Source: JBFHRB01 sp041591915 (GTDB lineage: Bacteria; Actinomycetota; Nitriliruptoria; Nitriliruptorales; Nitriliruptoraceae). Taken from it: a stretch of 25,332 bases of DNA. Of the stretch, positions 7,160-14,065 are shown piece after piece. Positions within the stretch are counted from its first letter, which is position 1, and each line of letters starts with the position of its first letter. Below the pieces are notes generated by a model, which made no database searches, was not told where the DNA came from, and was given only the letters and a program-made list of their open reading frames with translations. Position numbers and translations under genes: made by a program. The stretch lies in NCBI GenBank assembly GCA_041591915.1, contig JBFHRB010000013.1:1-25332 (forward strand). The letters run 5' to 3'.

Positions 7160-9045
7160 CGGGCACCCACCTCCTCTCGAGCCTCGAGTCGGGCCCGCAG
7201 CGCGGCTTCGATCGTGGCGGGGCGTAGCGGCTGCCCGCGCACCTCGCCCCAGCTGTCGATGTCGACGAGGTAGCGGGCCCGCAGGATCCAGGCGAGGTTG
7301 CCGAAGCGGCGGTTGTCGCCGTCGATGAGGTCGTCCTCCGGACGATCGCTGAAGTTGTTCTCGACGCAGACGACCCGCTCGAAGCGTTGCATGGCCTCCC
7401 CGATGCCGGGCGCGAGGGGCTGCAGGTACCGCAGGTGCAGGTGCCCGACCCGGTTCCCGTCCGCCCGCACGCGCTCGACGGCCTCCTCGATGGCGCCTCG
7501 CGTGCCGCCCCACCCGATGACCAGGAGGTCGCCCGAGTCGTCGCCGGAGACACGGACCGGCCGCAGCGTCTTCTGCATGGCGGCCAGCTTGAGGCTGCGA
7601 CGCCGGATCGCGTCCTGGTTGACCTCCGGGTCGTAGGCGACGCGGCTGCGGTGGTCGTGCGCGAGGCCCGTCAGGCAGTGCATGCCGCCCGGCTGTCCCG
7701 GCACGAACCGGCGAGCGAGGCCGGTCCGCTCGTCCCAGGAGTACGCCGACGCGCCCTCGGGGACGGGGCTCTGGTCCACCGGCGCGGCGAACCAGTCGCG
7801 TCGCAACGCCGGACGGTGGAACGGCTGCTGGGCGGTGGCGAGGCTCGCGTCCGACAGCAGGACGACGACGGTGTTGAACGTCTCCGCGATGCGACGCGCC
7901 GTGATGACGGAGTAGAAGCAGTCCTCGATGTCGCTGGCAGCCATGACCACCTTCGGGGCGTCGCCGTGCGACCCGAAGACGGCGGTCAGCAGGTCTCCCT
8001 GCTCGGCCTTCGTGGGCTGTCCGGTGGACGGGCCACCCCGCTGCACGTTGATGACCACGAGCGGGATCTCACCCATGACGGCCAGTCCGATGGCCTCCTG
8101 CTTGAGCGAGTAGCCGGGACCCGAGGTGATCGTCACCGCGCACTTGCCGGCGTAGGAGGCGCCGATCGCGAACGTCGCCGCGGCGATCTCGTCCTCCGCC
8201 TGGTGGACGATGCCGCCGACGCGCTCGAACGCCTCGCTGAGGTAGTGCGAGGCCGAGGTCGCCGGCGTGATCGGGTACATCGCGCAGACCTCCATGCCGG
8301 AGGCCATCACGCCGAGGGCGAGCGCCGTGTTCCCGTTCACGACGAGGCGCGGCTCGGTCGGCGGCTCGGCCGGGACGCTGAAGCGCAGGTCGAGGTGGTC
8401 GGTCGCCCACGCCCAGCCGGCCTCGAGCAGCGCGAGGTTGGACGCAACGAGCTCCGTGCCCTTCTTCTCGAAGGTGCGCTCGACCTGCTCGCGCGCGAGT
8501 TCGAGGTCGAGGTCGTAGATCCGGCAGAGCATCCCGAGCGCGAACATGTTCTTGCCGCGCCGCGCGTCCGGGACGACCTTGAGGCACTCCTCCTCCATCG
8601 GGACCTCGACGAGGCGGTAGCCGTCGCGACGGAGCTCGTCGGCCACCGCGGCGTACGACGCGGCGATGGTGGGGTCCGGGTGGCCGTTCCAGTGGCTCTC
8701 GAGCAGCACGATGCATCCCGGGGCGAGCTCGCCTGCGCGCAGCCGGCCGAGCAGGACCTGCTCGTTGAAGGCCACGACGAGGTCGGCGGCGTCACCGCCG
8801 TTGCGGACGTGGGTGCGGGCGAGCCGCGTCCGGTTGCCGCTGGCTCCCTCGATGCTGCGGGCCGGCGGCTGGATCTCCGCCGGGATGATCTCGACGGTCC
8901 AGATGCCGTTGCCCATCCTGGCGGCGATCGCGGCGAACGACTGCCCGCACTTCTGGGCGCCCTCGCCGGAGTCGCTCACGATGTCGACCACGTGCTGCTC
9001 GAGGACGGTCACCTCGGGCGCTCGCGTGCGTGTCCTGGTCGTCAT
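7156..9045 (-). CDS. korA: 2-oxoacid:ferredoxin oxidoreductase, fused gamma-alpha subunit
   Basis: Residues 20-215 form the gamma domain, starting at SDSGEGAQKCGQSF and containing IIPAEIQPPA. Residues 235-610 form the alpha domain with YPITPATS (257-264), the AEDEIAA segment, TSGPGYSLKQEAIGLAV and GGPSTGQPTK (337-346), the signatures of KorA-type subunits. The C-terminal part holds the swivel-like segment LLVIGWGGTRGAI. With the beta subunit it would form the TPP-dependent cytosolic complex that oxidises a 2-oxoacid plus CoA to acyl-CoA, CO2 and reduced ferredoxin. Start ATG-9045 has a GGGAGGT site 6 bases upstream and overlaps the stop of the upstream flavoprotein gene as ATGA. The gamma-alpha fusion is the common aerobic and actinobacterial form. 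The gamma-domain glycine motif reads SDSGEG where GDSGDG is more usual. Confidence 0.92.
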   Translation of the reverse strand: MTTRTRTRAPEVTVLEQHVVDIVSDSGEGAQKCGQSFAAIAARMGNGIWTVEIIPAEIQPPARSIEGASGNRTRLARTHVRNGGDAADLVVAFNEQVLLGRLRAGELAPGCIVLLESHWNGHPDPTIAASYAAVADELRRDGYRLVEVPMEEECLKVVPDARRGKNMFALGMLCRIYDLDLELAREQVERTFEKKGTELVASNLALLEAGWAWATDHLDLRFSVPAEPPTEPRLVVNGNTALALGVMASGMEVCAMYPITPATSASHYLSEAFERVGGIVHQAEDEIAAATFAIGASYAGKCAVTITSGPGYSLKQEAIGLAVMGEIPLVVINVQRGGPSTGQPTKAEQGDLLTAVFGSHGDAPKVVMAASDIEDCFYSVITARRIAETFNTVVVLLSDASLATAQQPFHRPALRRDWFAAPVDQSPVPEGASAYSWDERTGLARRFVPGQPGGMHCLTGLAHDHRSRVAYDPEVNQDAIRRRSLKLAAMQKTLRPVRVSGDDSGDLLVIGWGGTRGAIEEAVERVRADGNRVGHLHLRYLQPLAPGIGEAMQRFERVVCVENNFSDRPEDDLIDGDNRRFGNLAWILRARYLVDIDSWGEVRGQPLRPATIEAALRARLEAREEVGAR

Positions 9046-10580
9046 CGCGGACCTCCCGCGGTGGTCGGGACCGGGCCGTTGTTCACCGCGACCTCGGCAC
9101 GGATGCGGACGAAGTTCCGCTCGTCGGGGTCGAGGCCGAAGCGCAGCTCATCGCTCGGCGGGGCGTAGACCGAGCTGCTGTCGCGGATGCCCAGGTACGC
9201 CTTCATGCTGCGGGCGGCGAGCCGTCCGGCCCCCATCGCCTCGATCACCGTGGCCGCTCCGGTCACGATGTCGCCGCCCGCGAACACGCCGGCCATCGAC
9301 GTGGCCAGGTCCTCGTCCGCGCGGATGTAGCCGCGCCGGTCGAGCTCGAGCCTCGTGGTCTGGCCGATCACCGGGTTGGCGTTGGTGCCGATCGCGACGA
9401 CGACGGTGTCGGTCTCGAACTCGAACTCGCTGCCCTCGATCGGTACGGGCCGGCGGCGCCCGGACTCGTCGGGCTCGCCGAGCTCCATCCGCTGGCAGCG
9501 CAGGGCACGGACGTGGCCGTCCTCGTCACCGAGCACCTCGACCGGGGCGGCCAGCCAGTGGAACTCGATGCCCTCCTCCTCGGCGTGGCGGAGCTCCTCC
9601 GCGCGCGCGGGGCTCTCGTCGCGTGTCCGCCGGTACAGGCAGTGGACCTCGGCGCCGGCCCGCAGGGCCACCCGCATCGCGTCCATGGCCGTGTTGCCGG
9701 CACCGACGACGACGACCCGCTGGCCAAGCTCGACCGGCGTGTCGTAGGCCGGGAAGTCCAGGGCGTGCATCAGGTTGCAGCGGCTGAGCAGCTCGTTGGC
9801 CGACAGGACCCCGTGCAGGGCCTCGCCCGGGATCCCCATGAAGCGGGGCGAGCCCGCCCCGGTCCCGACGAAGACCGCGTCGAAGCCGAGCTCCTCGATC
9901 ATCTGCTCGATCGTGAACAGTCGCCCGACCAGGACGTTGCACTCGATCTTGACGCCCACGCGCTCGAGGTTGCGGATCTCGGCGTCGACGACGGCGTTCG
10001 GCAGGCGGAACTCGGGGATGCCGTAGCGGAGCACGCCGCCGGGCTCGTGCAGGGCCTCGAAGATCGTGACGTCGCACCCCGCCTTGGCCATGTCGGCCGC
10101 GCAGGCCATCCCGGCGGGACCGGAGCCGATGATGCCGACCGTGAAGTCGTTGCGCTCGACGTGCGGGACGTGGTGCCAGCCCTCGGCGAGCGCGAGGTCG
10201 CCGACCCAGCGCTCGAGGCGTCCGATGGCGACTGGCTCGAGCGTGTCGCCGACGGGACACACGATCTCGCACTGCGTCTCCTGCGGGCACACGCGGCCAC
10301 AGATCGCCGGCAGCAGGTTCGCGTCGCTGATGATGTCGTAGGCGCCACGAGGGTCGCCCTCGATGATGCGCTCGATGAAGGCCGGGATGTCGATCGCCAC
10401 GGGGCACGCCGGCACGCAGGCCGCGAGTGGGCAGAGCAGGCACCGGTTGGCCTCGTGGGCGGCGTGCTCCGGCTCGAAGCCCAGCGCCACCTCCTGGAAG
10501 TTGCGGATCCGCGCCTCGGGTGGCTGGTCGGCCATCGGCGCCCGTTCCTGGGGGATGGTGCGGATCGTTCGCTTCTGCAT
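9042..10580 (-). CDS. nfnB: NfnB/GltD-like Fe-S flavoprotein, NAD(P)H-dependent oxidoreductase subunit
   Basis: The 512-residue protein has the architecture of glutamate synthase small-chain-like proteins and NfnB. An N-terminal Fe-S domain has C47, C50, C55, C59 and C94, C98, C104, C108, enough for two [4Fe-4S] clusters. An FAD fold follows with GSGPAG (152-157) and EPGGVLRYGIPEFRLP, then an NAD(P) fold near residue 290 (GAGNTAMDA with downstream YRRTRDESPARAEE). The C-terminal FAD motif is GGDIVTGAATVIEA. Paired with an NfnA-like subunit 20 bases upstream, it most likely belongs to an NADH-dependent reduced ferredoxin:NADP+ oxidoreductase. The alternative, a GltD acting with a GltB, is less likely because no gltB is present. 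Start ATG-10580 has GGGAGGA 6 bases upstream; an internal ATG at codon 16 is possible. Electron bifurcation is inferred from the family, not shown by the sequence. Confidence 0.87.
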   Translation of the reverse strand: MQKRTIRTIPQERAPMADQPPEARIRNFQEVALGFEPEHAAHEANRCLLCPLAACVPACPVAIDIPAFIERIIEGDPRGAYDIISDANLLPAICGRVCPQETQCEIVCPVGDTLEPVAIGRLERWVGDLALAEGWHHVPHVERNDFTVGIIGSGPAGMACAADMAKAGCDVTIFEALHEPGGVLRYGIPEFRLPNAVVDAEIRNLERVGVKIECNVLVGRLFTIEQMIEELGFDAVFVGTGAGSPRFMGIPGEALHGVLSANELLSRCNLMHALDFPAYDTPVELGQRVVVVGAGNTAMDAMRVALRAGAEVHCLYRRTRDESPARAEELRHAEEEGIEFHWLAAPVEVLGDEDGHVRALRCQRMELGEPDESGRRRPVPIEGSEFEFETDTVVVAIGTNANPVIGQTTRLELDRRGYIRADEDLATSMAGVFAGGDIVTGAATVIEAMGAGRLAARSMKAYLGIRDSSSVYAPPSDELRFGLDPDERNFVRIRAEVAVNNGPVPTTAGGPR

Positions 10581-10600
10581 GACCGGTCCTCCCGGGCGTC

Positions 10601-11677
10601 CTAGCCGGCCGCCGCCGACGTGTGCTCACGCGACCAGGTTTCGAGGGCCTCCTTCTCCTGGGTGACGTAGCGACGCTGGCGGCTCATGAGGTCGTCGAAG
10701 TCGACGGCGTGGCCGTCGAACTCGGGGCCGTCCACGCACGTGAAGCGCGTCTGGCCACCGACCTGCACCCGGCAGCCGCCGCACATGCCGGTGCCGTCGA
10801 CCATGATCGGGTTGAGGCTGACCACGGTGCTGACCCCGTGGGGCCGGGTCGTCTCGACGCACGCTCGCATCATGATGGGCGGGCCGATCGCGATGACGCG
10901 GTCGATGTCGTCGTGCTCGGCGATCGCCTGCTCCAGGCCCAGCGTGACGAGGCCCTTGATCCCGGCCGACCCGTCGTCGGTGCAGATGATCAACTCGTCG
11001 CAGTGCTCGCGGAACTGCTCCTCCCAGAAGATGAGTTCGCGGTTGCGGAAGCCGACCACGCCGATCACGTGGGCGCCGGCCTCCTTCAGTGCACGGATCT
11101 GCGGGAACGCCGGGGCGACGCCCAGCCCACCCCCCACGCACACGGCCTTGTGCACGCCACGGAAGTCGGCGGGTTGCCCGAGCGGGCCGACGACGGCGTA
11201 GAGCTCGGTGCCCACCACGCAGTGCTGCTGCATCTCGCGCGTCGTCTTGCCGATCGCCTGCACGACGAGGGTGAACGTGCCCGCCTCGCGGTCGAAGTCG
11301 GCGATCGTCAGCGGGATGCGCTCGCCGTGGTCGTGGGAGAGGACGAGCACGAACTGCCCCGGCTCCGCCGCTCGGGCGAGCAGCGGGTGGTGGATCTCCA
11401 GCAGGAAGGTGACGTCCGAGAAGTCCTCGCGACGGACCACCTGGAACGGTGTCGGCGCGGCTTCGGCGCGGCATCGCTGGTCGAGCCGCTCCCGGGCTGC
11501 CGCGATCTCCTCGCGGAGGGCCGGCACGACGGCGTCACGCGCAGCCTGCGCCTCCGCGAGGTCCCGCGTGTGCAACGAGCGGCGCAGGTCGTACCCGAGT
11601 TCGGCACGCAGGGTGGGCGGGACCGCGATCTTGACCCACCAGATGTCCCCCCGCCTGAACAGGTACCGCGTGTCCAT
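10601..11677 (-). CDS. nfnA: NfnA-like ferredoxin:NADP oxidoreductase subunit with an extra N-terminal integrase-like domain
   Basis: Residues 77-358 are a complete NfnA/SudB-type flavoprotein of normal length. They contain an FAD-binding region (PGQFVLV, ERIPLTIADF), a nucleotide-binding loop GGGLGVAP, and a C-terminal [2Fe-2S] segment with C299, C302 and C314 after DGTGM. NfnA with NfnB transfers electrons among ferredoxin, NADH and NADP+. The oddity is residues 1-62, which begin YLFRRGDIWWVKIAVPP and continue RRSLHTRDLAEAQAARD. This matches my memory of the DUF6538-type N-terminus of phage tyrosine recombinases and of no NfnA. The start is ATG-11677 with GGAG 8 bases upstream. The frame stays open for 45 more codons with atypical composition, which I leave out. 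No start codon with a good ribosome-binding site lies next to residue 77, so the fusion is probably translated. It is the first gene of the five-gene operon. Confidence 0.85.
   Translation of the reverse strand: MDTRYLFRRGDIWWVKIAVPPTLRAELGYDLRRSLHTRDLAEAQAARDAVVPALREEIAAARERLDQRCRAEAAPTPFQVVRREDFSDVTFLLEIHHPLLARAAEPGQFVLVLSHDHGERIPLTIADFDREAGTFTLVVQAIGKTTREMQQHCVVGTELYAVVGPLGQPADFRGVHKAVCVGGGLGVAPAFPQIRALKEAGAHVIGVVGFRNRELIFWEEQFREHCDELIICTDDGSAGIKGLVTLGLEQAIAEHDDIDRVIAIGPPIMMRACVETTRPHGVSTVVSLNPIMVDGTGMCGGCRVQVGGQTRFTCVDGPEFDGHAVDFDDLMSRQRRYVTQEKEALETWSREHTSAAAG
11492..11677 (-). other. DUF6538/integrase-N-terminus-like domain fused to NfnA
   Basis: Codons 1-62 of the NfnA gene encode a basic, aromatic segment with the pattern F-R-R-G-x-x-W-W, then A-V-P-x-x-L-R-x-x-L-G, then R-R-S-L-x-T-R-D-x-x-E-A. 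This order is the one I know from the short N-terminal domain of many tyrosine-type phage integrases. No catalytic integrase domain is present in the window. It may be a remnant of a mobile gene captured as a new 5' end. The family match is from memory and was not searched. Confidence 0.6.
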
Positions 11678-11851
11678 CTCGGCCGCTCCGGTCCACGGCG
11701 CGCAGCCCGGCCGTGCCGTTGTCCCTGACCTCACGCACCAGCGTGTACCTGTGGGCGCCCCGGCGCCCGGGTCCTTCGGCCCTGCGCCGGTGGCCTTGTG
11801 GCGGTGGTACATCGTCCCCAGCGCGCGTCACTCGCCCTTCTCGGACCCCTC

Positions 11852-11860
11852 TGGTACCGT
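11852..11860 (+). promoter_or_regulatory. Candidate extended -10 promoter element for rimP
   Basis: TGG directly followed by TACCGT fits the extended -10 pattern TGN-TANNNT. No good -35 hexamer lies 16-18 bases upstream. If used, transcription would start near 11867 and give a leader of about 195 bases containing the three hairpins before rimP. Confidence 0.25.
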
Positions 11861-11873
11861 CCCGGTCGTCGTC

Positions 11874-11898
11874 TCGTGGGCCGCCTGTCGGCCCACGA
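11874..11898 (+). other. Hairpin 1 in rimP leader
   Basis: TCGTGGGCC (11874-11882) and GGCCCACGA (11890-11898) form a perfect 9-base-pair stem with a 7-base loop. A few A residues but no T-run follow on the plus strand. It may be an RNA structure in the rimP leader or a binding site for a dimeric regulator between the divergent genes. Confidence 0.5.
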
Positions 11899-11923
11899 AA
11901 CGCGTTCCGGCGAGAACGACGCC

Positions 11924-11939
11924 CGACACCACGGTGTCG
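11924..11939 (+). other. Hairpin 2 in rimP leader
   Basis: CGACAC (11924-11929) and GTGTCG (11934-11939) form a 6-base-pair stem with a CACG tetraloop, between the other two inverted repeats of the leader. Confidence 0.4.
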
Positions 11940-11974
11940 GCGTGGCGCCGCCGGGAGACATGGAGAAGGACGTC

Positions 11975-12015
11975 GTCGCGACGGCCGGCCCCGCGGGGCC
12001 GGCCGTCGTTGCGAC
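11975..12015 (+). other. Hairpin 3: 30-base perfect palindrome plus outer pairing
   Basis: Bases 11979-12008 form a perfect palindrome made only of G and C except for one A/T pair. Flanking GTCGC (11975-11979) and GCGAC (12011-12015) can extend or compete with the stem. As RNA this would be extremely stable. It ends about 50 bases before the chosen rimP start. There is no T-tract, so it is not a classical terminator. Attenuation, mRNA protection or a dimeric DNA-binding site are all possible. Confidence 0.55.
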
Positions 12016-12061
12016 CGGCGCAGAACCGCGCTGTGACAACACGAGCAACGGCGAGCACACG

Positions 12062-12529
12062 ATGAGCAGCGGCAACGCGAGCGGACAGGTCGAGACCGAC
12101 CTGTCCACGCGCGTGCGCGGGGTCGTCGAGTCGCACGTCACCGCGGCCGAGGCGGAGCTCGTCGACGTCGAGATCAAGGGCCAGAAGGGCAGCCGGACGG
12201 TCCGCCTCCTCTGTGACCGCGACGGCGGCCTGGACATCGACGTGATCACGCGCATCTCGCGGAGCATCGGTGACGACCTGAACGACGTCGTGCCCGGCCG
12301 ATTCACCCTCGAGGTGACCTCGCCCGGCGCCACCCGCCCGCTCAAGACCGGTCGGGACTTCCGTCGCAACATCGGGCGCGAGGTACGGGTCCAGCGACTC
12401 GGCCAGTCGGAGCTGTCCGGCACGGTCGTCGGCGCTGATGACGACACCCTGACGCTCGACGTGGACGGCAACGAGACCACCATCGACATCGCTGACGTCA
12501 GCCACGGGAAGGTCGTGCTCCCGTGGTGA
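12062..12529 (+). CDS. rimP: Ribosome maturation factor RimP
   Basis: RimP assists late maturation of the 30S subunit in the cytosol. The 155-residue product shows the family pattern. The N-terminal domain contains AELVDVEIKG, LLCDRDGGLDIDVITRISRSIGDDL and the LEVTSPGATRPLK signature near residues 82-94, followed by a small SH3-like C-terminal domain ending DVSHGKVVLPW. The start is uncertain. ATG-12062 gives a normal length but only a weak ribosome-binding site. An in-frame ATG at 11960 has GGGAG very close to it but would put the long palindrome inside the coding region. The gene stands just before nusA, the near-universal arrangement, and opens the translation cluster. Confidence 0.9.
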   Translation: MSSGNASGQVETDLSTRVRGVVESHVTAAEAELVDVEIKGQKGSRTVRLLCDRDGGLDIDVITRISRSIGDDLNDVVPGRFTLEVTSPGATRPLKTGRDFRRNIGREVRVQRLGQSELSGTVVGADDDTLTLDVDGNETTIDIADVSHGKVVLPW

Positions 12530-12551
12530 ACCGGCGAGGACGGAGGAACCA

Positions 12552-13700
12552 GTGAAGATCGACATCGACGCCCTGCGCATGATCGAGCGCGAGAAGGGCA
12601 TCGACTTCACGACCGTGGTCGAGGCGCTGGAGACGGCGCTGGCCTCGGCCTACAAGCGTTCGCCGGACCTCTCTGGAGACGAGGCCCGGGTCGCGATCGA
12701 CCGGATCACCGGCAACGTCACGGTGTACGCGCAGGAGCTCGACGACGAGGGCAACATCCTGTCCGAGGTCGAGGAGGCCGTCGACGAGAAGGGCTTCGGC
12801 CGCATCGTCGCCCAGACCGCGAAGCAGGTCCTCCTCCAGCGCCTCCGCGAGGCCGAGCGCGAGCTCAGCTACGGCGAGTTCGTCGGGCGTGAGGGCGACC
12901 TCGTCTCCGGTGTCGTCAGCCAGCAGGGCAACGTGACCCTCCTGGAGCTCGGCAAGACCGAGGCGCTGCTGCCGTACAGCGAGCAGGTGCCCAACGAGCG
13001 CCTCAACCACGGCGAGCACGCCAAGGCGATCGTCATCGAGGTGCGGCGCCAGATGAAGGGTGCCCAGATCGTCTGCTCGCGCACCCACCCGGCGCTCGTC
13101 GCCATGCTCTTCGCGCTCGAGGTGCCCGAGATCGAGGAGGGCGTCGTCGAGATCAAGGGCATCGCCCGCGAGGCTGGCCACCGCACCAAGGTCGCCGTCA
13201 TGAGCAACGACGCCAACGTCGACCCGGTCGGCGCCTGCGTCGGGCCCGCCGGCCAGCGGGTGCGCGCCGTGCTGGCGGAGCTGCACAACGAGGGCACCGA
13301 GAAGATCGACATCGTGCCGTGGGCCGACACCGAGGAGGAGGCCGTCGCCAACGCGCTGTCGCCGGCGAAGGTGAGCCAGGTCTACCTGTACCCCGACGAC
13401 GCGACGGCGCTCGTGATCGTGCCCGACTACCAGCTCTCGCTGGCGATCGGCCGCGAGGGCCAGAACGCCCGGCTCGCCGCGCGGCTCACGGGCTGGCGGA
13501 TCGACATCAAGTCCGAGAGCCAGTTCGAGGCCGAGCAGCAGGCCTTCCAGGACGCGTTCGAGAAGGGGCTCGTCGACGAGTACGGCAACCCCCTGAGCGA
13601 CGAGGGCGTGAAGGCGATCCAGGATGCCCAGAAGGCCGCCGAGGAGGCGCGCCAGCAGGCCATCGACGACAGCGACGAAGCGGATGCCGGCGTCTCCTGA
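12552..13700 (+). CDS. nusA: Transcription termination/antitermination factor NusA
   Basis: NusA binds RNA polymerase and nascent RNA to modulate pausing, termination and rRNA antitermination. In order, the 382-residue protein has the N-terminal RNAP-binding domain (1-105, starting MKIDIDALRMIEREKGI), an S1 domain (about 110-178, GDLVSGVVSQQGNVTLLEL), KH1 (G231-P-A-G234 in VGPAGQRVRAV) and KH2 (G300-R-E-G303 in AIGREGQNARLAARLTGW). A short acidic tail follows, without the extra C-terminal repeats of E. coli NusA, as in other actinobacteria. KH1 has a slightly long loop (LHNEGTEKIDIV). Start GTG-12552 has GGAGG 5 bases upstream. It follows rimP by 22 bases and belongs to the same transcription unit. 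Confidence 0.97.
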   Translation: MKIDIDALRMIEREKGIDFTTVVEALETALASAYKRSPDLSGDEARVAIDRITGNVTVYAQELDDEGNILSEVEEAVDEKGFGRIVAQTAKQVLLQRLREAERELSYGEFVGREGDLVSGVVSQQGNVTLLELGKTEALLPYSEQVPNERLNHGEHAKAIVIEVRRQMKGAQIVCSRTHPALVAMLFALEVPEIEEGVVEIKGIAREAGHRTKVAVMSNDANVDPVGACVGPAGQRVRAVLAELHNEGTEKIDIVPWADTEEEAVANALSPAKVSQVYLYPDDATALVIVPDYQLSLAIGREGQNARLAARLTGWRIDIKSESQFEAEQQAFQDAFEKGLVDEYGNPLSDEGVKAIQDAQKAAEEARQQAIDDSDEADAGVS

Positions 13701-13762
13701 CGCGCGAGTACCGAACGACCAGACCGAGGAAGTAGTGCAGGACGTGGACGGGAGTACGCTTG

Positions 13763-14065
13763 GTGCACCAGCCCGAGCGCACCTGCGTGGGCTGTCGCCG
13801 ACGCCGTCCCAAGCACGAGTTGCTGCGGGTCGCCCGCACGCCCCAGGGCGTGTTGCTGGACCCCAGAGCTCGGCTTGGAGGCCGCGGAGCCCACGTGTGC
13901 CCCTCTGCCGACTGCGTCGAGCGAGCGACGGCGGCCAACGGTCGCGCCATCCGGCGCGCACTGCGCTGTACGGAGTCCGTTGACCTGACCGAAGCGATGC
14001 AACAACTGCGGGATGCCATCACCCCCAACGCGGATGGCGACCCGACGAAGGAGCTCAGAACGTGA
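13763..14065 (+). CDS. ylxR: YlxR family RNA-binding/nucleoid-associated protein
   Basis: This 100-residue basic protein matches the YlxR (DUF448) family encoded between nusA and infB. It has RTCVGCRRRRPKHELLRV (C8 and C11), then LDPRARLGGRGAHVCPS and a final CVERA, with an RRAL segment before the tail. Family members bind RNA or act on transcription; the role here is not shown. I chose GTG-13763, 8 bases after a GGGAG site; TTG-13760 is an alternative giving one extra residue. The stop overlaps the infB start as GTGA, which indicates translational coupling. Confidence 0.9.
   Translation: MHQPERTCVGCRRRRPKHELLRVARTPQGVLLDPRARLGGRGAHVCPSADCVERATAANGRAIRRALRCTESVDLTEAMQQLRDAITPNADGDPTKELRT

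Larger units (their letters stand above)
11678..12061. other. Divergent intergenic region between the Nfn-OFOR operon and rimP
   Basis: This 384-base stretch separates the minus-strand nfnA from plus-strand rimP and should hold promoters for both. On the plus strand I see one extended -10 candidate and three successive hairpins before rimP, listed separately. For the minus strand I found no convincing -35/-10 pair. The frame of nfnA stays open until 11812, but the encoded residues look non-coding. In-frame starts for rimP exist at 11798 and 11960 and are not preferred. Confidence 0.6.

Noticed and set aside
9042..10580. Glutamate synthase small subunit (gltD)
   Set aside because: The fold is shared, but no gltB is present and an NfnA-type partner is adjacent, favouring an NfnB-type role. 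Not fully excluded.
7387..11728. Long plus-strand open frames opposite the korA, nfnB and nfnA genes (7387-9168, 9030-10604, 10622-11728)
   Set aside because: They overlap genes with full sets of conserved motifs on the minus strand and encode low-complexity sequence without motifs.
11678..11812. 45-codon upstream extension of nfnA
   Set aside because: The frame is open but the residues look non-coding and no ribosome-binding site precedes the first ATG; ATG-11677 with GGAG is better.
11798..12061. Longer rimP starting at 11798 or 11960
   Set aside because: The added residues are not conserved in RimP and would force the hairpin-rich leader into coding sequence; 11960 has a too-close ribosome-binding site.
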